Of a stretch of 64,000 nucleotides of DNA, positions 32,485 through 41,650 are shown one piece after another. The DNA is taken from the NCBI RefSeq assembly GCF_018682675.1, contig NZ_JAFMTR010000102.1, positions 1-64,000 of the forward strand, written 5' to 3'. Numbering within the stretch: the first letter of the stretch is position 1; each line of letters begins with the position of its first letter. The notes under the pieces were generated by a model. It saw only the letters and a program-made list of their open reading frames with translations, did no database searches and was not told the DNA's origin. The position numbers and the translations under genes were made by a program. Origin of the DNA: Sphingopyxis soli (lineage in GTDB: Bacteria > Pseudomonadota > Alphaproteobacteria > Sphingomonadales > Sphingomonadaceae).

Positions 32485-33197
32485 GCGCACGGCGACGCTG
32501 GGCGATCGCGGCCGCGCTGTTTGCGCTGCTGCTGATCGCCGCGACCTTTCCGATGCGGCTCGCGCTGTCGCTGGCCGGCGCCGCCGACGCGGGGGTGTCG
32601 GCGCGCGAAATTCGCGGATCGATCTGGTCGGGCGCGCTGATCGACGCGCGGCTTGGCGCGCTGCCGCTCGGCACGGTGCGCGCGAGCCTGTCGCCGATCG
32701 CCCTCTTGGGCGGCAGCACCGAACTGACCTTCGAACGCGCCGACGACCGGCTCGGCGCGCTGTCGGGGCGTCTTCATGGCAGCGACCCGCGCGGCATGTC
32801 GGACGTCAACGGCACCACCCCGCTTGCGGGGGGCCTGGGCCTGATCCCCGCCGACACGATCCGCTTCGAGGGTGCGACGGTGCGTTTCGACGATGCCGGG
32901 ACATGCGCCGAGGCGGCGGGACGCATCCAGCTGTCGGTCGCCGCGCCGATCGCCGGGCTCGACCTGTCGCAAGGGCTGTCGGGGCCGCTTCGCTGCGCAG
33001 GCGGGCGGGCGCAGGCGGCGCTGGCGAGCCAGTCGGGGATGGAGCGGCTGACGCTCGCCTTCGACGGCAAGGGCGCCTATCGCGCCGAATTCGCGATCAC
33101 CGTCGACCGCGACCCGGCGATGGCGGCCGCGCTGGCGGTGCTCGGCTTCAAGGCCGGAGCGAACGGGTTCGTGCTGGCGACTTCGGGCCGCTTCTGA
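32481..33197 (+). CDS. gspN: Type II secretion protein N
   Basis: A 238-residue GspN homologue with an N-terminal membrane anchor (residues about 6-25) and a periplasmic beta-rich domain (REIRGSIWSGALIDARLGALPLG, shown in part, is the typical opening). GspN is absent from many T2SS and its exact role is unclear. Here it is in frame within the operon, coupled to gspM by ATGA. Confidence 0.88.
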   Translation: MSARRRWAIAAALFALLLIAATFPMRLALSLAGAADAGVSAREIRGSIWSGALIDARLGALPLGTVRASLSPIALLGGSTELTFERADDRLGALSGRLHGSDPRGMSDVNGTTPLAGGLGLIPADTIRFEGATVRFDDAGTCAEAAGRIQLSVAAPIAGLDLSQGLSGPLRCAGGRAQAALASQSGMERLTLAFDGKGAYRAEFAITVDRDPAMAAALAVLGFKAGANGFVLATSGRF

Positions 33198-33198
33198 C

Positions 33199-33969
33199 GT
33201 GACCATCCTCGACGCCTTGCCCATCGGCGCGGGCGTTGTTCTGGCAGGGCTGATCGGGCTTGTCCTCGGCAGCTTCATCGCGACGCTGGTGTTGCGCTGG
33301 CCGGCAGGCCGGTCCGTCCTCGGGCGGTCGCAATGCGACGGCTGCGGGCGCCAGCTAGGTGCGCTCGATCTCGTGCCGCTGCTGTCGGCGATCGCATCGC
33401 GCGGGCGATGCCGCGAATGCGGCGGGGCCATCGATCGCTTTCACGGGCGCGTCGAGCTGGGATCGGCGTTGCTCGGTGTCGCGGCGCTGGCGATCATGCC
33501 CGGCACGGCGGGATGGCTCTGGGCGCTGTTCGGCTGGCTGCTCTTGCCATTGGCTTTGCTCGACGCGCGGCATTTCTGGCTTCCCGACGGCCTGAGCGCG
33601 CTGCTTGGCGTTGCCGGGCTGCTCGTCGCGGGACCGTTGCTGCAGACCACGCTCGTCGACCGTTGGATCGGAGCCGTCGTGTGCGGGCTGACGCTCGCGG
33701 CGATTGCAGCTCTCTATCGCAAGCTGCGCCTGAAGGACGGGATGGGCGGCGGCGATCCGAAGCTTGTCGCCGCGATCGGCGCTTGGCTCGGCTGGCAGGC
33801 GTTGCCGCTCATGCTGCTGCTGGCGAGCCTCGGAGGGATTGTTTTTGCGGTCCTCGGCAAGAGAAAAGGGGACCGGCCGCTTGGTGAGCAGCCGATCCCC
33901 TTCGGTCTTTTCGCGTGCACCGCGGCGTGGGTCGCGGTGCCGCTGTGGCCTGTCCTTATCGCCCGATGA
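33199..33969 (+). CDS. gspO: Prepilin peptidase
   Basis: A 256-residue polytopic aspartic protease (A24 family) that cleaves and N-methylates the pseudopilins encoded just upstream. The N-terminal zinc-binding cysteines are Cys46/Cys49 and Cys71/Cys74. The two catalytic aspartates are Asp122 (LLDARHFWLPD) and Asp186 in GMGGGDPKL. The start is GTG, 1 nt after the gspN stop. It is the last gene of the operon; the final 14 nt overlap the convergent pal gene. Confidence 0.95.
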   Translation: MTILDALPIGAGVVLAGLIGLVLGSFIATLVLRWPAGRSVLGRSQCDGCGRQLGALDLVPLLSAIASRGRCRECGGAIDRFHGRVELGSALLGVAALAIMPGTAGWLWALFGWLLLPLALLDARHFWLPDGLSALLGVAGLLVAGPLLQTTLVDRWIGAVVCGLTLAAIAALYRKLRLKDGMGGGDPKLVAAIGAWLGWQALPLMLLLASLGGIVFAVLGKRKGDRPLGEQPIPFGLFACTAAWVAVPLWPVLIAR

Positions 33970-34474
33970 CGACGGTCACCGCGCGGCGGTTCTGCGCCCA
34001 GGCTTCCTCGGTCGAGCCGAGCGCCGCTGGGCGTTCCTTGCCATAGCTGATGACGTCGATGCGCGACGGATCGACGCCGATCGAGGCGAGATAGTTTTTC
34101 GCGGCATTGGCGCGGCGTTCGCCGAGCGCGATATTATAGTCGCGAGTGCCGCGTTCGTCGGCATGACCCTCGAGCGTCACGCGCACCGCGGGGTTGCGGG
34201 CGAGCCACTGCGCCTGGCTTTGCAGCGTCGCCTGATCCTGCGCATCGACATTATACTGGTCGAGATCGAAGAAGATGCGGTCGCCCATGGCGCCGACGCT
34301 GGCGAGGAAGTCTTCCTGCGATCCCGGAACGACGCCGGTGCCGGTTCCGGCACCCGCGTCGGTGCCGCTGCCATCGGGCGCGGGCGGAAGCGTATCGGGT
34401 GCTTTTTTCGCGCAAGCCCCGACAGTCAACATGGTGATCGCGGCGATCATCGCGGTGGTTTTGCGTATCGTCAT
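33956..34474 (-). CDS. pal: Peptidoglycan-associated lipoprotein Pal
   Basis: A 172-residue outer membrane lipoprotein with lipobox TVGAC (Cys21), a Gly/Thr-rich linker, and an OmpA-like peptidoglycan-binding domain (IFFDLDQYNVDA, then EGHADERGTRDYNIALGE). It links the outer membrane to peptidoglycan and works with TolB. It is last in the ybgC-tolQRAB-pal cluster; cpoB/ybgF, which usually follows, is absent because the T2SS operon converges here. The stop overlaps gspO by 14 nt. Confidence 0.97.
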   Translation of the reverse strand: MTIRKTTAMIAAITMLTVGACAKKAPDTLPPAPDGSGTDAGAGTGTGVVPGSQEDFLASVGAMGDRIFFDLDQYNVDAQDQATLQSQAQWLARNPAVRVTLEGHADERGTRDYNIALGERRANAAKNYLASIGVDPSRIDVISYGKERPAALGSTEEAWAQNRRAVTVVIGR

Positions 34475-34568
34475 GGGTTCTGTCCTCTTGTTGCTCGGTC
34501 TTCAGTCGTGCGGATCGGGGATGAACTCAAGTTGAACCCCGCGGGTTTCCTCTGGTTCCGCCGCTCGG

Positions 34569-35942
34569 TCAAGGCAGGATCGGGCCCCAGCTCGGGTCCG
34601 ATCCGTCCTGCGGAGTGGGCAGGCGGCGCAGGTTCACGCCGGTCAGGTCGACCTGCCAAAGCGTCGATTTGCCCTCGCGGCCCGGCGAAGTGCGGAAGAA
34701 CTGGATGACGCGGCCGTTCGGCGACCAGGTCGGCGCCTCGTCCTGCCAGCTGTTGGTCAACAGCCGTTCGCCGCCGCCCGTCGGCGTCATGACGCCGACG
34801 CGGAACTCGCCGCCGCCCATCTTGGTGAAGGCGATCAGGTCGCCGCGCGGCGACCATTCGGGGGTCGCATAGCGCCCGCCGCCGAAGCTGATCCGCTGCT
34901 GGTTCGAACCGTCGATATTCATCGTATAGATTTGCTGGCTGCCCGAGCGGTCGCTTTCGAACACGATTTTCCTGCCGTCGGGCGAAAAGCTGCCGCCGAC
35001 GTCGATACCCGGCGTGCTCGTCAGCCGAACCGGGGTGCCGCCGTCGGCCGAGACGCGATAGATGTCGGTGTTGCCGCCGACTGCCATCGAATAGAGGATC
35101 TGCCGCCCGTCGGGCGACCAGCGCGGCGCGAAGGTCGCGTTGCTGCTTTCGGTGACGAGCTTCTGCGTTCCCGCGTTGATGTCGTAGATGAACACGCGAA
35201 CGCGGTTGTTCAGATAGGAGACGTAGACGATCTTCTTGTAATCGGGCGAGAAACGCGGGCTGATCGCCAGCGCCTGGCCATTGGTGATGAAGCGGTGGTT
35301 GCCGCCGTCCGAATCCATGATCGCGAGGCGTTTGATGCGGTTCCCCTTGGGTCCACTCTCGGCGATATAGGCGACGCGGCTGTCGAAGAAGGGCGATTCC
35401 CCCGACAGGCGCGAATAGATGGCGTCGGCGCATTTGTGCGCGGCGCGGCGCCAGTCGCCGGGCTGGATCTCGTAACCCTGGCGCACCAGCTCGGTCCCGA
35501 GCGCGGTGTCGTAGAGATAGCAGCCGACGACGAGTCCGCCGGTTCCGCTCGCCTGGACGAAGCCATGAACGACATTGTCGGCATTGCGCGCCTGCCAGTC
35601 GGCGAACTGCGGCGCGCGCACTTCGCCCATCGTGATCGCGCGGACGCTGCCGGGGCCAAGCGGCGCATAGAGCCCGCTGCGTTCAAGGTCGGCGGCGATG
35701 ACGTCGGCGATCTGGCGGCCAAGGGTGCCGGTGCTGAGGCCCGCGACATTGACGACGGCGGGGGTCGCAAAGGCGGGGACCGCGATGACGGTGCGCTCGG
35801 TCGAGACTTCGGCGACGACCTCGGCGGTGCGCGGCGTGTCGCCGGTGGTCGCGGGCGGCGTCTGGGCCGCCGCGGGAAGCGCTGCGAACGCGCCCATCGC
35901 GGTGGCGACAAGGGTGAGCCGGGTGGCCAGCGAGCGTTTCAT
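34569..35942 (-). CDS. tolB: Tol-Pal system protein TolB
   Basis: A 457-residue periplasmic protein with a signal peptide (residues 1-26, cut after AAA), an N-terminal alpha/beta domain and a six-bladed beta-propeller with repeated SPDGRKI-type motifs (RWSPDGRQILY, SFSPDGRKIVF, EWSPRGDLIAF). It binds Pal and TolA during outer membrane constriction. ATG 35942 overlaps the tolA stop (TGATG). An in-frame start 42 nt upstream would lie in tolA and spoil the signal peptide. Confidence 0.97.
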   Translation of the reverse strand: MKRSLATRLTLVATAMGAFAALPAAAQTPPATTGDTPRTAEVVAEVSTERTVIAVPAFATPAVVNVAGLSTGTLGRQIADVIAADLERSGLYAPLGPGSVRAITMGEVRAPQFADWQARNADNVVHGFVQASGTGGLVVGCYLYDTALGTELVRQGYEIQPGDWRRAAHKCADAIYSRLSGESPFFDSRVAYIAESGPKGNRIKRLAIMDSDGGNHRFITNGQALAISPRFSPDYKKIVYVSYLNNRVRVFIYDINAGTQKLVTESSNATFAPRWSPDGRQILYSMAVGGNTDIYRVSADGGTPVRLTSTPGIDVGGSFSPDGRKIVFESDRSGSQQIYTMNIDGSNQQRISFGGGRYATPEWSPRGDLIAFTKMGGGEFRVGVMTPTGGGERLLTNSWQDEAPTWSPNGRVIQFFRTSPGREGKSTLWQVDLTGVNLRRLPTPQDGSDPSWGPILP

Positions 35943-36775
35943 CACATTCCTTTCGCTCGGAAGGTCACGTCCCAGACCTTCCACTGATCATAATATTCGT
36001 CGGGCAGATCGAACGGCGAGGCCTGCCGGATCGACCGCTCGGCGCGCTCGACGAACAATTTCTGCTGCGGCGCGTTGCTGTCGGTCTTGCCGGTGAGTTC
36101 GCCGACCTGGGCGATGTTCGTGATCCGTCCGTCGCGGCTGAGCTGGATGCGCAGCACGACGCGGAGCTGGTCGATATCGACGCCCGAAGGCACGTTGCGG
36201 CGCCAGAAGGGCAGGATCTTGCCGTCGATCGCGACGTCGATCGATCGCTTCACCTCGGCCGCGGTGGCGGCCGCGGGCGCACCCCTGGTTTGCGTCGATT
36301 TGCTCGGCGCCCTGCTCAGCCCTTCGGCGATGCCGTCGAGGCGGCCGGTCGGGCGCGTCGGAGTTTTCGTGGGCGGCGGTGCGGCCTTGGGCGCGGGTTT
36401 GGGCTGCGCCTTCTGCGCGGGAGGTTGCGTCTTCGCGGGCGCCGGGGTCGGGCGCTGCACCAGCCTGGGCGCGGGCGCCGGGGTCGGACGGACGATCGGT
36501 TCGGGGACCGGGGGAGCGGGGACGGGTTCGGGCGCGGCGATGTCGGTCGCGTCATCTTCGCCCAGGCGGGTGGCCGGAGCCTCCTCGCTGATCACCGGTG
36601 CGGTCGATTGCGGCGCGGTCTCGGCGACCAGATCGACCTCCATCGGCGGATTGTCGAAACGCCGGTCGCCGCGCGTCCACTGCACCGAGAGCAGACCGAT
36701 CACGACGACATGCAGCAGCACCGCCACCGCGATGCCGATCCGCTGATTTGCCCCTGGCGCCGTGTCCGCAACCAT
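35942..36775 (-). CDS. tolA: Tol-Pal system protein TolA
   Basis: A 277-residue bitopic protein. One transmembrane helix lies at about residues 12-30 (IGIAVAVLLHVVVIGLLS). A long Pro/Ala/Lys-rich periplasmic stalk follows (about residues 60-160), then a C-terminal TonB-like domain (DGKILPFWRRNVPSGVDID). It transmits proton-motive force from TolQR to TolB/Pal. It starts 9 nt after tolR and its stop overlaps tolB. Confidence 0.92.
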   Translation of the reverse strand: MVADTAPGANQRIGIAVAVLLHVVVIGLLSVQWTRGDRRFDNPPMEVDLVAETAPQSTAPVISEEAPATRLGEDDATDIAAPEPVPAPPVPEPIVRPTPAPAPRLVQRPTPAPAKTQPPAQKAQPKPAPKAAPPPTKTPTRPTGRLDGIAEGLSRAPSKSTQTRGAPAAATAAEVKRSIDVAIDGKILPFWRRNVPSGVDIDQLRVVLRIQLSRDGRITNIAQVGELTGKTDSNAPQQKLFVERAERSIRQASPFDLPDEYYDQWKVWDVTFRAKGM

Positions 36776-36784
36776 GACGTAACC

Positions 36785-37284
<500 letters not shown>

Positions 37285-37285
<1 letters not shown>

Positions 37286-37983
37286 CAGGCGTCCGCCTCC
37301 AGCTCGCGGCTAAAGGTCGCGTGCAGCCCGTCGGCGAAGCGGCCGAGGCGCGATTCGAGGCGGTTCAGCCGCTGCGAGAAGGCGTTGTAGGCGATGACCG
37401 CCGGGATCGCCGCGAACAGGCCGATCGCGGTCGCGAACAGCGCCTCGGCAATGCCCGGCGCGACGACCGCGAGGCTGCTGTTATTCTCCGCCGCGATCGC
37501 GGTGAAGCTGCGCATGATGCCCCAGACGGTGCCGAACAGGCCGACGAAGGGTGCGACCGCGCCGATGGTCGCGAGCGTGCCGATCTTTTCGGCCAGGCGG
37601 TCGACCTCGCCCGCGACCGCCGAATTCATCGCGACGCCCAGCCGCTCGCGCGTTCCGTCGCGATCGATCACCTTGCCCTTGGTCGAGCGGCGCCATTCGC
37701 TGATCCCGGCGCCCAGCACCTTCGCGCTCGGCAGCTCCTCGCCGCCATTCTTGTCGAAAAAGGCGTCGATATTCTCGGCGCGCCAGAAATCGCGCTCGAA
37801 CTGTTCCGACGCGCGCATCAGCTTGCCGACGCTGCGGCCGTGGGTGAAGATCACCGCCCAGACATAGATGGAGGCGAGCAACAGCCCGATCATCACCGCC
37901 TTCACGACGATGTCGGCCTGGATGAACAGCGCGACGGGGGACAGCGTCGCCGCGTCGGCGGCCAGCTTGATATTGTCTAGCAA
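37285..37983 (-). CDS. tolQ: Tol-Pal system protein TolQ
   Basis: A 232-residue ExbB/TolQ proton-channel protein with three transmembrane segments (about residues 25-45, 135-155 and 170-192). The typical FVGLFGTVWGIMRSF and AIPAVIAYNAFSQRL segments are present. The start is a TTG inside the last codons of ybgC, with GGAGAG about 10 nt upstream; no ATG is available in frame at the expected length. Confidence 0.95.
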
Positions 37984-38456
37984 GGGTTCGTCTCTCCATT
38001 CATGATCGCGGTAAAGCGTTCGGCCCAGCCCGCGGGCTGACGGCGCGGCCGGCCTTCGGGCGACAGAAAGGCCGCGGTAACACGTCCGCCTGTCAGCACT
38101 TCCGGCGTTAACTCATCCTGACCGCGAAGGATGCGCTGCGCGATGATGACGCTCGCGCCGCGCACCGCCTCGACGGTGCTGACGACGGTCAGGTCGTCGT
38201 CGAGCTTCGCGGGCCTCAGATATTTGATGGCAAGGTCGGTAACCGCCCAGGCGCCTTCGCCCGCTTCCATCGCGGCGCGCTGGTCGATGCCCGCGAGGCG
38301 CAGCATGTCCGAGCGGGCGCGCTCCATATAGCGCAGATAATTGGCGTGATAGACGATGCCGCTGAGATCGGTGTCTTCGAAATAGACGCGCAACCGGTAA
38401 AAATGCGCCGCCCCGACGAAGACGCCGGGGACGAAGGGGGGAGGGCCGCTGACCAT
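37977..38456 (-). CDS. ybgC: Tol-Pal associated acyl-CoA thioesterase YbgC
   Basis: A 159-residue hot-dog fold thioesterase. The motif RVYFEDTDLSGIVYHANYLRYMERAR contains the catalytic Asp of the 4HBT family (only part is quoted as diagnostic: EDTDLSGIVYHANY). It hydrolyses short-chain or phospholipid-related acyl thioesters and is normally first in the tol-pal operon, as here. ATG 38456 was chosen over the TTG 48 nt upstream. Confidence 0.95.
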   Translation of the reverse strand: MVSGPPPFVPGVFVGAAHFYRLRVYFEDTDLSGIVYHANYLRYMERARSDMLRLAGIDQRAAMEAGEGAWAVTDLAIKYLRPAKLDDDLTVVSTVEAVRGASVIIAQRILRGQDELTPEVLTGGRVTAAFLSPEGRPRRQPAGWAERFTAIMNGETNPC

Positions 38457-38558
38457 GGTCAAGACCGATAGCGGGTGGGCGAGTCGGCGGGAACCCCTCT
38501 TCAACGGTTCGTCGCACCCAAAAGCCGGTTGGTGGAATGAAAGGCGCAGGAATCGGCG

Positions 38559-39581
38559 CTATTTTCCCTCGTCGAATAGCCCGTCCTGTGTGCCTTGGGG
38601 CGGATTGAGCCCGAGGTGCTTCCACGCGCTGGCGTTGAGCATCCGGCCGCGCGCGGTGCGGGCGATCAGCCCGGCCTGCAGCAGATAGGGCTCGATCACA
38701 TCCTCGATCGTGTCGCGCGGCTCGCTGAGCCCGGCGGCAAGGGTTTCGACGCCGACGGGTCCGCCGCGATAGATGTCGGCGATCATCGTCAGGTAGCGCC
38801 TGTCCATCGCGTCGAGACCCAGCGCGTCGACCTCCAGCCGGTTGAGCGCCGCATCGGCCGCCTTCGCATCGACGATCGCGTGCCCCGCGACGGTCGCAAA
38901 ATCGCGGACACGCCGGAGCAGGCGGCCGGCGATGCGCGGCGTCCCGCGCGAGCGCTTCGCGATCTCCAGCGCGCCGTCGGGCGCGATCGGCAGCGCGAGC
39001 AGGCGCGCGGCGCGCGAAATGACCTGTTCGAGCTCGCCATGCGTGTAGAAATTGAGCCGCACCGGAATGCCGAAGCGGTCGCGCAGCGGCGTCGTCAGCA
39101 GGCCTTGCCGCGTCGTCGCGCCGACGAGCGTGAATTTGGGGAGGTCGATCCGGACGCTGCGCGCCGACGGCCCTTCGCCGATCATGATGTCGAGCGCGCG
39201 GTCCTCCATCGCGGGATAGAGGATTTCCTCGACCGCGGGCGACAGGCGGTGGATTTCGTCGATGAACAGGACGTCGCCGTCTTCGAGGTTGGTGAGCAGC
39301 GCGGCAAGGTCGCCCGCCTTGGCGATCACCGGGCCGGAGGTCGAACGGAAACCGACGCCGAGCTCCTTGGCGACGATCTGCGCCAGCGTCGTCTTGCCGA
39401 GCCCCGGCGGCCCATAGAAGAGCACATGGTCGAGCGCGTCCGACCGCGCCTTTGCCGCCTCGATGAAGACCCGCAAATTCTCGCGCGCCGCCGCCTGGCC
39501 GACGAATTCGGCGAGCGACTTCGGCCGCAGCGCGGCGTCGGCATCCTCGGGGGTGCGCAGGGGGGTAGTGAGGTCGGTCAC
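38559..39581 (-). CDS. ruvB: Holliday junction branch migration ATPase RuvB
   Basis: A 340-residue AAA+ ATPase that drives branch migration with RuvA. Walker A is GPPGLGKTT, Walker B is LFIDEIHRL, and sensor 1 is [12 protein letters not shown]. The C-terminal winged helix contains [13 protein letters not shown]. The start is GTG 39581. In most bacteria ruvA directly precedes ruvB; here two small genes are interposed. Confidence 0.97.
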   Translation of the reverse strand: MTDLTTPLRTPEDADAALRPKSLAEFVGQAAARENLRVFIEAAKARSDALDHVLFYGPPGLGKTTLAQIVAKELGVGFRSTSGPVIAKAGDLAALLTNLEDGDVLFIDEIHRLSPAVEEILYPAMEDRALDIMIGEGPSARSVRIDLPKFTLVGATTRQGLLTTPLRDRFGIPVRLNFYTHGELEQVISRAARLLALPIAPDGALEIAKRSRGTPRIAGRLLRRVRDFATVAGHAIVDAKAADAALNRLEVDALGLDAMDRRYLTMIADIYRGGPVGVETLAAGLSEPRDTIEDVIEPYLLQAGLIARTARGRMLNASAWKHLGLNPPQGTQDGLFDEGK

Positions 39582-39604
39582 GGTGCCGCGATACCCCTAA
39601 ACTT

Positions 39605-39638
39605 CGTCATGCTGAACTTGTTTCAGCATCCATGGCGT
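39605..39638. repeat. REP-like palindrome (ATGCTGAA type)
   Basis: ATGCTGAA (39609-39616) and TTCAGCAT (39622-39629) form a hairpin within CGTCATGCTGAACTTG, a sequence widespread as a dispersed element in sphingomonads and other alphaproteobacteria. It lies in the short gap upstream of ruvB and runs into the end of the next gene. Confidence 0.6.
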
Positions 39639-40042
39639 GGCACGCGATATTTCGACGTATCGCTGCCACAGCCACAACAAATTCGGTTTGGCCAGAAGGA
39701 ATGCCGGGCGGCCTCCAATTCGAAGCCCCTTGGGGGCATGCTGTCAAAGACCGATTGGCCGCATTCGGGACAGCCCTTTGATGCTAGGCGCAAACCCAGG
39801 CTTTCGCAAAATGGCGAAGCATCTGCGTCCGGCCGCCACCGTCCCCCAGCGATCACCCCGCCCACGACAAAAATCCAGACCGGCAAAAGCTCGCCGTCGA
39901 TCCCGGCGACGGCATCCATCAAGACCGACATTGCATGCAGGAACCACCCCAATATCATCAGAATGCCCAATAGCCCGAGCAGGCGCATTGAAAGCCAAAC
40001 ATAATAGGGCGGTCGACCTGATCGAGTTGGCTGCTCACTCAT
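39623..40042 (-). CDS. Small membrane protein with C-terminal zinc-ribbon-like cysteines
   Basis: A 139-residue protein that I do not assign to a family. Two hydrophobic segments at about residues 15-35 (LSMRLLGLLGILMILGWFL) and 46-65 (ELLPVWIFVVGGVIAGG) are followed by a cysteine-rich tail with CPECGQ and CCGCG, a probable zinc ribbon. The final residues (SKYRVPRHGC) are encoded by the REP-like repeat, so the natural C-terminus may be shorter and altered by repeat insertion. Its ATG overlaps the end of the GFA-family gene by 8 nt, so they are co-transcribed. Confidence 0.65.
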   Translation of the reverse strand: MSEQPTRSGRPPYYVWLSMRLLGLLGILMILGWFLHAMSVLMDAVAGIDGELLPVWIFVVGGVIAGGRWRPDADASPFCESLGLRLASKGCPECGQSVFDSMPPRGFELEAARHSFWPNRICCGCGSDTSKYRVPRHGC

Positions 40043-40445
40043 AATGCTCGATTCCATCGCCCGCGATCGAAACCCAAGGCTCCATGCGCTCTTCATAGAC
40101 CGAATAGTCGGGGACGAAGCCGTGGCCGGGCTCGAAATTGCCGAGCGGGATCGCATAGGCGTCATGATGGGGCCGCGCCCGGTACCAGACGCCCGAGCCG
40201 CAGGTGGCGCAGAAGAAGAAGTCAGCGGTGTGGCCGCTGGCGCCGGTATATTGCCACATCTTCGCGTTCGCCTCGCCCTCGACGCGGACCTGTTCGGCGG
40301 GAAAGCGCACCTGCGCGGCAAAGGCGCCGCCGCTCCGCGCCTTGCAATCGCGGCAATGGCACACCGACACGCGGATCGGCTCGCCGGTGCAGGCGATGCG
40401 GATCCGGCCGCAGCGGCAGGAGGCGTGGCGGGTGGGATCGGTCAC
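40035..40445 (-). CDS. GFA (glutathione-dependent formaldehyde-activating) family protein
   Basis: A 136-residue Mss4-like zinc protein of the GFA/CENP-V family. The metal-binding cysteines are visible in [20 protein letters not shown] and FFCATCGSG. Most family members have no proven formaldehyde activity, so only the fold is firm. It lies between ruvA and ruvB in a compact minus-strand string; its stop overlaps the next gene and its start abuts ruvA (4-nt overlap). Confidence 0.9.
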   Translation of the reverse strand: MTDPTRHASCRCGRIRIACTGEPIRVSVCHCRDCKARSGGAFAAQVRFPAEQVRVEGEANAKMWQYTGASGHTADFFFCATCGSGVWYRARPHHDAYAIPLGNFEPGHGFVPDYSVYEERMEPWVSIAGDGIEHYE

Positions 40446-41041
40446 TTGGCCGCCTTTTTGAGCGCCGTGCGCACCAGCGCGTCCAAGCTCGCACCGACGC
40501 CTAGCTCTTCGCTCGCCGCCGCAACCGCGACGCTCGCTTCGCCGGGCTTGAAGCCGAGGCCGGTCAGCGCGGCGACGGCGTCGCCGAGTGGGCCGGAGGT
40601 GGTGCCCCTGGCCGGACTCGAACCGGCGATGCCGCCCAGCGCCCCCGCCTTGTCCTTCAGTTCATGCGCGATCCGCTGCGCCAGTTTCGGGCCGACGCCG
40701 TTCGCCCGCGCGATCATCGCGCTGTCGCCGCTGGCGAGCGCGCGTTGCAGGTCGCCGATCTCAAGCGCCGACAGGATCGCGAGCGCGACCTTCGCGCCGA
40801 CGCCCTGCACGCTGGTGAGCAGGCGGAACCAGTCGCGTTCCTCGGCCTTGGCAAAGCCGAGCAGGCGCAGGAAATCCTCGCCGACCAGCATTTCGGTGTG
40901 GATGGTGACATCGCCGCCGACCGGGCCGAGCGCGTCGAGCGTGCGCGCCGAGGCCTCGACCAGATAACCGACGCCGCCGACGTCGATCACCGCATGGCCT
41001 GCGCCGCTTGAATCGAGCCGTCCCGTCAGTTTTGCGATCAT
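40442..41041 (-). CDS. ruvA: Holliday junction DNA helicase subunit RuvA
   Basis: A 199-residue RuvA protein: an OB-fold domain ([13 protein letters not shown], then [13 protein letters not shown]-type strands), tandem helix-hairpin-helix motifs ([31 protein letters not shown]) and a C-terminal RuvB-binding three-helix domain. The linker (about residues 130-150) is encoded by sequence that looks exactly like the 3' end of a tRNA gene (see 40600-40627). The protein remains in frame and intact. Confidence 0.96.
   Translation of the reverse strand: MIAKLTGRLDSSGAGHAVIDVGGVGYLVEASARTLDALGPVGGDVTIHTEMLVGEDFLRLLGFAKAEERDWFRLLTSVQGVGAKVALAILSALEIGDLQRALASGDSAMIARANGVGPKLAQRIAHELKDKAGALGGIAGSSPARGTTSGPLGDAVAALTGLGFKPGEASVAVAAASEELGVGASLDALVRTALKKAAK
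40600..40627 (-). other. tRNA 3'-end-like sequence inside ruvA
   Basis: Read on the minus strand, these 28 nt give a T-stem GCCGG (40627-40623), a 7-nt loop TTCGAGT, CCGGC (40615-40611), a 7-nt acceptor arm CAGGGGC (40610-40604), discriminator A and CCA. No matching 5' half of a tRNA is upstream. It codes for part of the flexible linker of RuvA. Confidence 0.55.
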
Positions 41042-41090
41042 GCGTCCGTGCTAGCGCGGGGAGAACGAAAAGGGAATCAATTTCCCGTCT

Positions 41091-41162
41091 TCGTCATGCC
41101 GGACTTGATCCGGCATCCATCGCGGCGCTGGGTATGGACCCCGGATCAAGTCCGGGGTGACG
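41091..41162. repeat. REP-like double-hairpin element between ruvA and ruvC
   Basis: Two hairpins, ATGCCGGA (41096-41103)/TCCGGCAT (41109-41116) and ACCCCGGA (41138-41145)/TCCGGGGT (41151-41158), are enclosed by terminal TCGTCA/TGACGA. The element is a common alphaproteobacterial intergenic palindrome. It fills almost the whole gap between the two ruv genes. Confidence 0.75.
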
Positions 41163-41167
41163 AATGT

Positions 41168-41641
41168 CTAGACGCGCGGCCGGTGGTTCGCATGGCAGAT
41201 CGCCACCGCCAGAGCATCGGCGGCATCGGCGCCCGCGACCTTTGCGCCCGGCAGCAACACGCGCAGCATCGCCTGCACCTGCTCCTTCGCGGCGCCGCCG
41301 GTGCCGACGATCGCCTTCTTGACCAGACGCGGCGCATATTCGCCCACCGGCAAGCCGCCGCGTGCGCAGGCGAGCAGCGCGACGCCGCGGGCGTGCGCGA
41401 GCTTCAGCGTCGATTGCGGATTGTCGTTGACGAACACTTCCTCGACCGCCGCGCATTCTGGCGCATGATCGGCGATCACCGCGGCGAGTACCGTGTCGAG
41501 ATGCGCGAGCCGGTCGGGCAGGGGCGCCTTGGCGTCGGTCTTGATCTGGCCGTTGGCGATGTGGCTGATCCGGCTGCCCTCGACGCGGATGACGCCCCAG
41601 CCGGTGCAGCTGAGCGAGGGGTCGAGACCGAGGATGATCAT
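41168..41641 (-). CDS. ruvC: Crossover junction endodeoxyribonuclease RuvC
   Basis: A 157-residue Holliday junction resolvase with an RNase H-like fold. Acidic active-site residues are seen in ILGLDPSL (Asp7), [10 protein letters not shown] and [12 protein letters not shown]. Length is normal. The start ATG is within 10 nt of a repeat element; the open frame upstream is repeat sequence and was excluded. It belongs to the yebC-ruvC-ruvA-ruvB string on the minus strand. Confidence 0.96.
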   Translation of the reverse strand: MIILGLDPSLSCTGWGVIRVEGSRISHIANGQIKTDAKAPLPDRLAHLDTVLAAVIADHAPECAAVEEVFVNDNPQSTLKLAHARGVALLACARGGLPVGEYAPRLVKKAIVGTGGAAKEQVQAMLRVLLPGAKVAGADAADALAVAICHANHRPRV

Positions 41642-41650
41642 ATTTTCAAT

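Noticed and set aside
37977-38504. TTG start 48 nt upstream for ybgC
   Set aside because: The family begins close to the ATG at 38456 and the extension is Arg-rich and not conserved-looking.
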